Below, piece by piece: positions 20,685 to 24,335 of a stretch of DNA of 24,335 bases; position 1 is the stretch's first letter, and every line of letters starts with the position of its first letter. The position numbers were made by a program, and so were the translations under genes. The notes beneath the pieces are model-generated. The model was not told where the DNA came from, searched no databases, and saw nothing but the letters and a program-made list of their open reading frames with translations. This DNA is from a virus, in IMG/VR virus record IMGVR_UViG_3300022725_000049, positions 1 through 24,335 of that record; one strand, given 5' to 3'.

Positions 20685-21197
20685 ATGGATACTGATGTTA
20701 AGCGTATACAACGCCGTAAACTGATCAAGGAAACCCGGAGGTATAATCGACCTCTTAGTAGGTGTAAGCGTATTGAATTACCCATAGCCATTCCTTGGAT
20801 ACGAGATGGCACTCCGATTGATAGTCGTCTTAAAAAGATGATTACTGATGGGTATCCAGAGGTCGAATTATTTTGGCATCCGCTCCGACATACCTGGGAG
20901 TTGTATAGAGTAACGCATAAGGCTGCTGCACCCGCTTGGGATACAATGACACATGAATTTACTCTTAAAGCGCCCCCGGGTATTTGGCTATATTATCATC
21001 TTAAAAAGCATGATGTATTTACTAAGGTTAATAACACTAGTGTTGCCAATCACGTTATGAAGAACATCACAGAGCAAGAAGAACGTCGTGATGAGGAATT
21101 CAATAATAAGATTAGGGATCTTAGTGGATATATTGCACGAGAATCTAGAATGATTCTTCGTGGCAGAGAGAGTATCATTGTTCCAGGAGAAATCTAA
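20685..21197 (+). CDS. Hypothetical structural-region protein
   Basis: 170 residues. Very basic N-terminus (KRIQRRKLIKETRRYNR), a middle region HPLRHTWELYRV ... KAPPGIWLYYHLKKHD, and a charged helical C-terminus (ITEQEERRDEEFNNKIRDLSGYI). The HTWELYRV/PGxWL combination occurs in uncharacterised phage head-module proteins. Stop overlaps next start (TAATG). Confidence 0.6.
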   Translation: MDTDVKRIQRRKLIKETRRYNRPLSRCKRIELPIAIPWIRDGTPIDSRLKKMITDGYPEVELFWHPLRHTWELYRVTHKAAAPAWDTMTHEFTLKAPPGIWLYYHLKKHDVFTKVNNTSVANHVMKNITEQEERRDEEFNNKIRDLSGYIARESRMILRGRESIIVPGEI

Positions 21198-21580
21198 TGA
21201 TTAGATCAATGGGTCAAGGCCCACATCCACTGAATTATACTAATACTTTTATTGCAAGTAATACTACATCTGCTACATTTACGATGTTCACCAAGGAACA
21301 GCATTATAAGTTTGTTATTGATTACATTCTAATTAGTGCTGAACCTGATTCTGCTAATTCTATGGATATGGTTAATCTGGATGTTGCGGATGAAGTTGAA
21401 ACTTTATTCCCCTTTAGATTAGGATCAAGTGGAACGGGGAATAAAGATAATCAACTTACCAAGGAATATCATCCTCACTTGGAATCAGCAGAAAATAATG
21501 ATGTCACACTTTCACATAAGTCCGGTACGGGAACTTTGAATATTAGATTAGGTTATTATAAGCATCGTGTTTCAACTTAA
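21197..21580 (+). CDS. Hypothetical beta-rich protein, possible head decoration
   Basis: 127 residues; strands such as NTFIASNTTSATFTMF, HYKFVIDYILISAE, DVTLSHKSGTGTLNIRLGYY suggest a jelly-roll or immunoglobulin-like fold. General architecture is similar to the 20251-20682 product, so the two might be distant relatives; I could not confirm this by alignment. Lies in the head module. Confidence 0.55.
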   Translation: MIRSMGQGPHPLNYTNTFIASNTTSATFTMFTKEQHYKFVIDYILISAEPDSANSMDMVNLDVADEVETLFPFRLGSSGTGNKDNQLTKEYHPHLESAENNDVTLSHKSGTGTLNIRLGYYKHRVST

Positions 21581-21592
21581 GGAATATAGGAT

Positions 21593-22288
21593 ATGTCCCT
21601 TACCAAACAGGACTTGCGGTCTGCTTTTTTACTAAAGGTCCATGATAAGAATCAGGATGAATGGTCAGATACTGATGTTGATCTATTGTTGTGGGAAGCA
21701 ACAGTAGAGATAATCAATGAAATTGAGGAATCGGAACCCTCATATTTCCTATATACCACTACATTCACACATACAGCTAATACTACTACAATGCCCTTAA
21801 GTAACATTGAAACTGATACTAGCCTGATTAGAAAGATTGTTGGTCTTCAGAAATTGAATAATGATGGTAGTGTATATCCCATTACTATCAATCGAATTCA
21901 GGATGATGAAAGGTGGAATAGACCCTTTCCTATCATTCGTAGTGAATATGTTCATGGTAATCCTTCAGTATACTTTGTTAGAGATTCCTTGTTATTCTGG
22001 GATCCTCCTGAAGAGGACTGGGGAATTCAAGTAGAGTATACTAAGGAATTTAGTTATGAGTCTTTTCAGTCATTAGCAACATCAAGTACCTTTACATATC
22101 TTCCTGCTCAAGTTCATCCTCTGATATATCTTTCGGCTGCAGTATCAGCCCTAACTGCTGAGAATGCGGAGCGTTCTAGGGTTGATCCTCTTGAGAGAGA
22201 ATTGGGACGTAAGAAGCAACTAACTTTGCACACCATTACGGATAGACAATTACAAACGGCTAGATATGGTCGATATATAGGAGATTAA
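21593..22288 (+). CDS. Head-tail adaptor-like protein
   Basis: 231 residues. N-terminal helical DLRSAFLLKVHDKNQDEWSD followed by LLWEATVEIINEIE and later beta strands, then LIYLSAAVSALTAENAERSR and a C-terminal helix, matches the layout of SU10/P22 gp4-type adaptors that dock under the portal (N-terminal Ser-Lys/wsD motif and long helices). Preceded by AAGGAATATAGGAT. Position directly downstream of head genes fits. Confidence 0.7.
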   Translation: MSLTKQDLRSAFLLKVHDKNQDEWSDTDVDLLLWEATVEIINEIEESEPSYFLYTTTFTHTANTTTMPLSNIETDTSLIRKIVGLQKLNNDGSVYPITINRIQDDERWNRPFPIIRSEYVHGNPSVYFVRDSLLFWDPPEEDWGIQVEYTKEFSYESFQSLATSSTFTYLPAQVHPLIYLSAAVSALTAENAERSRVDPLERELGRKKQLTLHTITDRQLQTARYGRYIGD

Positions 22289-22291
22289 TTT

Positions 22292-24335
22292 ATGGCTGAT
22301 AGGGCCTTTGATAACTTCCAGGGTATAAGTCAACGAGCAGATCCTCGTAAGTTACCTTCTGCTTTTGCAGATATAGCAGATAATGTATATGTACGGGATT
22401 CTAATTATCTTGTAAGACCCACAATGGAGAGATATAATCTGGAATTTATGTCTCCTCTTGGTTCTATAATTGAATTGTATGATTTTCAGGGAATCAATAA
22501 ACAAACATTGATTATTGCAACAGGGTGGAAGATATATACCTTACTTGCTGCTCATTTAGAATCCACCCCCAATGTAGCATTTAGTAGTACGGATACTTTT
22601 TCAATCTTTGAGTTTGGATATAATTGTTTACCCTATACTAAGGATAATCAATATATTGTTATTGCTGGTGGTCAAAATGGTTTAGGCGTTCGTCTAATTA
22701 CTACTGATATTCAGGGACAAACTTTAAGTCAAGAAACCCTAGGTAGTAAGTCTGTTACGGAACCTTTAGCGATAATGAGTGCTTGGTTTACTAAGACTCA
22801 GAAATATCTTATAGTATACCGCGTTTCAGGTGGTGTTAAGGCTATTGTAGTAAAAGTTAATGATAATCTTTCTCTTACCTGGGGAACTGAAGTTGATGTG
22901 CAGACATCTCAGGAGGAAATTCTTCGTGGTTTAGCTGGTATATCCTTCTTTAATGTTGCTCTAATTACATTTGATGCAATGAATAGTCGTACTCGAATGT
23001 ATCCCATAAAGTTGGATGAACCAGTAGACTTAACCATATATAATCCTACAGATATAACTGTAGATAACTATGACATAGATGCTGATAGAGGGGATAATGA
23101 ACAGAAGAATTCTGATTATAAGTTAGTTGCGAATAATCAGATTGCATATACGGTTTTTGATGGAACCCAAACTAAAGTTTTAATGACTCGACTATTCAAT
23201 AATGGAACAGTTGCTGGAGTTCTAACAGGAACAAACTTTGATTTATCTGGGAATATGGCATCAGCCCACAACCCAGTTATAGCGAATGTAGGTAATGATA
23301 AATTTATTATTTTTGGCGTAAAGAATGGAATACCTAATAGTATTTATGCTACTCCTATAGAAACTATCAATGGTTTCATGGTTGAGAAATCCGCATCTCT
23401 AATTAGTACACATACTGATACTATTACTGTACGATTTGCATCTGTACTTAATGATAGGATCATTACTCTTGGTGTTCAACGGGATGACGGAATTTCAAAC
23501 AATATTATGGATATTATTAATGTAGGATATGATAACTTTAATCTAACTAAAGTGGGGGAAACACTTGAGATTCAAAATACCACTAATAAATGGTGGAAGG
23601 GTGGTAATCCTAAAATTAATGATTATTTTTCCTTATATGTAACAGGAACTGAAACGGATAATATACAGAGAAATTACCTGTTTCAGTTTACAATGTCAGT
23701 TAAGTCTCTGTTTAATTTTCAATCAAAGTATACTTCAGTAGATATGGCAGCATATAATGATCTATTATATCTCTCAAATGATATGAAGAAAACGGATCTA
23801 ACTAATAATTGGGATATTGGAATAGATTCCCCATCAACCAAAGCAGATATTAGTACCGCTACTGTAGAAACTAATCTTACAGGAACATATGATTATGTAT
23901 ATACATATTATAATCCCACTTTTGATATTGAATCTGGTCCATCCCCACTAACTGATAGAATTGAAGTAGAAAGTGGAACTATTGTTCTAACAAGTCTTCA
24001 GTATACTACAGATACCCAAGTAACTAAAACTCGTATATATAGACGTAAGATTAGTTCAGGGGAAACCCTGCACTATCTTGTTGATAATTTGACTTTAACA
24101 ACTACAATGACTTTTACTGACTCGGTTGCTGACAATAAAGTTTCACAAATCATTGTAGCCCCTATTGTGGATGGAACACCAGGTACATGTCGGATCATTG
24201 AATTTTATAAAGATAGAATGTGGTATGGTAATTTTTATACTGATGACTTTGAATCACCACATCTTATTAAGTATAGTGATGTTGGTCGTCCGGATATTGT
24301 GGATCCTGAGAGTTTTATCCGGATTGGTGGCAATG
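22292..24335 (+). CDS. Large tail or stopper-type structural protein, 3' end outside window
   Basis: At least 681 residues, open to the window edge. The beginning, FDNFQGISQRADPRKLPSAFADIADNVYV followed by LVRPTMERYN, resembles the N-terminus of podovirus nozzle or stabilisation proteins that cap the portal-adaptor channel (a strand pattern then RxG-like turn). The rest is beta-rich with repeated short strands, compatible with a propeller or tail-tube-like barrel; an Ig-like segment around YTYYNPTFDIESGPSP is visible. AGGAG lies eight bases before the ATG. Confidence 0.75.
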   Translation, partial: MADRAFDNFQGISQRADPRKLPSAFADIADNVYVRDSNYLVRPTMERYNLEFMSPLGSIIELYDFQGINKQTLIIATGWKIYTLLAAHLESTPNVAFSSTDTFSIFEFGYNCLPYTKDNQYIVIAGGQNGLGVRLITTDIQGQTLSQETLGSKSVTEPLAIMSAWFTKTQKYLIVYRVSGGVKAIVVKVNDNLSLTWGTEVDVQTSQEEILRGLAGISFFNVALITFDAMNSRTRMYPIKLDEPVDLTIYNPTDITVDNYDIDADRGDNEQKNSDYKLVANNQIAYTVFDGTQTKVLMTRLFNNGTVAGVLTGTNFDLSGNMASAHNPVIANVGNDKFIIFGVKNGIPNSIYATPIETINGFMVEKSASLISTHTDTITVRFASVLNDRIITLGVQRDDGISNNIMDIINVGYDNFNLTKVGETLEIQNTTNKWWKGGNPKINDYFSLYVTGTETDNIQRNYLFQFTMSVKSLFNFQSKYTSVDMAAYNDLLYLSNDMKKTDLTNNWDIGIDSPSTKADISTATVETNLTGTYDYVYTYYNPTFDIESGPSPLTDRIEVESGTIVLTSLQYTTDTQVTKTRIYRRKISSGETLHYLVDNLTLTTTMTFTDSVADNKVSQIIVAPIVDGTPGTCRIIEFYKDRMWYGNFYTDDFESPHLIKYSDVGRPDIVDPESFIRIGGN

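Overview
The window is part of a tailed double-stranded DNA phage (Caudoviricetes) genome. The evidence is a contiguous head and packaging module (small terminase candidate, large terminase, portal, scaffold, HK97-type major capsid protein, adaptor-like protein, large tail or stopper protein) together with a phage replication module (family A DNA polymerase, SNF2-type helicase, ParB-like protein). DNA is AT-rich. The SU10-type adaptor look-alike and the large beta-rich protein that follows the head genes suggest a short-tailed (podovirus-like) particle, but this is inference. A candidate lipoprotein hints at a Gram-negative host. No integrase, tRNA or CRISPR array was seen.

Layout. Positions 1-11007 are read entirely on the minus strand and 11753-24335 entirely on the plus strand; the 745-base gap between them is the divergent control region. 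The minus arm has two blocks. Block 1 (11007 down to 8500) holds a GC-richer 207-residue unknown, then five tandem genes for ~70-residue proteins that look like paralogues of each other, one apparently frameshifted, with two intrinsic terminators, then a 173-residue unknown. A 740-base gene-free region (7759-8499), packed with repeats and hairpins, separates it from block 2. Block 2 (7758 down to 1) starts from a near-consensus sigma-70 promoter and encodes an unknown protein, a ParB-like protein, a possible ssDNA-binding or recombination accessory protein, an unknown, the SNF2/HARP-like helicase, several small overlapping genes and the DNA polymerase, whose C-terminus lies outside the window.

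The plus arm is a tightly packed late operon with stop/start overlaps (mostly ATGA or TAATG): lipoprotein with a second membrane segment, small terminase candidate, TerL, a glycosyltransferase and a short SAM-methyltransferase-like protein inserted between terminase and portal, two small membrane proteins, portal, scaffold, capsid, three small virion candidates, adaptor-like protein and a large incomplete tail-type protein.

The most unusual features are: (a) many short quasi-palindromic and 9-base tandem repeats that sit in frame inside otherwise conserved genes, coding for Gly/Thr/Ser/Asn/Tyr linkers; (b) an array of small paralogues, one broken exactly at a 12-bp palindrome; (c) a repeat-rich origin or centromere candidate next to a ParB-like gene; (d) 4 x 17-bp perfect iterons filling an intergenic gap; (e) a GC-rich zone around the portal/scaffold junction where two and then possibly three reading frames are used, including a 52-residue very basic nested ORF with a strong ribosome binding site.
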